Source: Candidatus Zixiibacteriota bacterium (GTDB taxonomy: Bacteria; Zixibacteria; MSB-5A5; GN15; JACZUZ01). Taken from it: 5,477 bases of DNA. Position numbers and translations under genes: made by a program. The DNA lies in NCBI GenBank assembly GCA_022563625.1, contig JADFNA010000147.1:1-5477 (forward strand), in the 5' to 3' direction. Shown here piece after piece: positions 4,964 to 5,477 of the stretch. Numbering within the stretch: the stretch's first letter is position 1; every line of letters begins with the position of its first letter. The notes beneath the pieces were generated by a model. It was not told where the DNA came from and ran no database searches. It saw only the letters and a list, made by a program, of their open reading frames with translations.

Positions 4964-5477
4964 ATGACGCCCAGAAAAGTCAAACGCACCACATCCCCGA
5001 AAGCTAAATCTGCGTCCAGTTTGTCGGCCCGCGTACTTTCCCTGGCGCGCAAGCTGCATCCATATCAAGTGCAAGTCAGGCGCCACCTGCATCAGCGCCC
5101 GGAGTTATCAAATCAGGAATTTGACACAACGCATTTTCTGACCGCAGAGCTGGCGAAATTTGGCGCTACATGCTGGAAACTCAAATTACCGACAGGAATT
5201 ATCGCCGAAGTGAAAGGGTCCAGTCCCGGCCCGACAATCGCAATTCGCACGGATATTGACGCGCTGCCGATTTTTGAACAGAACAAAATACCATTCGCTT
5301 CAAAATCTCCCGGTAAGATGCACGCCTGCGGGCATGACGCGCATATGGCAACGGTACTCGGGACGGCCCGGCTGATGAGTGAACTGCGCGATGAGTTTTC
5401 CGGTGTGGTGCGGTTTCTTTTTTAACCGGCGGAAGAAGTCCCGCCGGGCGGGGGCCGGCCGTTAATTGAGTCCGGGG
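4964..5477 (+). pseudogene. M20-family amidohydrolase, in-frame stop, 3' end beyond window
   Basis: This is a metal-dependent hydrolase of the M20D type (IAA-amino acid, hippurate and N-acyl-amino acid amidohydrolases), which removes an acyl group from an amino acid in the cytoplasm. After a basic tail of about 20 residues come RRHLHQRPELSNQE (39-52), TIAIRTDIDALP (91-102) and GKMHACGHDAHM (117-128). Cys122 and His124 are likely metal ligands. Codon 154, in the conserved FQPAEE, is TAA (5423-5425) where Gln is expected; one C-to-T change from CAA explains it. The same frame continues after the stop as PAEEVPPGGGRPLIESG to the window edge, keeping the two catalytic-site glutamates. The translated piece ends at 153 of about 400 residues and would be inactive without readthrough. 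It may be a recent pseudogene or a base-call error. No signal peptide is seen. Confidence 0.85.

Noticed and set aside
5423..5425. TAA read as glutamine (altered genetic code)
   Set aside because: TAA serves as the normal stop of the minus-strand genes ending at 1146 and 3347, so reassignment is unlikely; mutation or error is simpler.
5440..5452. GC-rich palindrome CCCGCC-G-GGCGGG as a terminator
   Set aside because: It lies within the continuing M20 reading frame, encodes the expected PPGG residues, and has no T run after it.

Overview
The window looks like a piece of a bacterial chromosome of moderate GC (roughly 50 percent by eye), probably from an uncultured Gram-negative-type lineage. 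It has a WbuB-like surface-polysaccharide glycosyltransferase, a DtxR/MntR-type metal regulator with a TTG start, and back-to-back sigma70-like promoters. The sequence does not identify a genus. No tRNA, rRNA, CRISPR array or insertion sequence was seen.

Layout. Bases 1-261 hold the open C-terminal end of an unassigned protein. At about 262-352 the sequence enters, in broken form, a GT4 glycosyltransferase of which only the C-terminal half is intact (353-1081, +). Converging on it is a 373-residue protein (1146-2267, -) whose N-terminus resembles the SLOG/DprA nucleotide-binding fold. It is divergent, across two well-formed promoters, from a 255-residue protein (2491-3258, +) whose strand and helix order suggests a remote uracil-DNA-glycosylase fold. 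Next comes a DtxR/MntR-family regulator on the minus strand (3347-3829), with an upstream region dense in direct and inverted repeats. Beyond it lies a cysteine-rich, FeoA-like stretch (4031-4237), then a complete-length endonuclease V homologue (4238-4957). Six bases later starts an M20-family amidohydrolase (4964 to the window end), interrupted by an in-frame TAA.

How the parts may relate. The DtxR-type regulator beside a FeoA-like remnant is what a decayed ferrous-iron uptake locus would look like. The endonuclease V and M20 genes appear co-transcribed. The divergent unknown pair probably shares a control region. The most unusual point is that the endonuclease V homologue keeps its scaffold motifs while every catalytic or substrate-binding acid, histidine and lysine I could align, except the FRE glutamate, is substituted. 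Several genes are damaged (the glycosyltransferase, the FeoA-like stretch and the M20 gene), so either gene decay or sequence error must be considered when reading this region.
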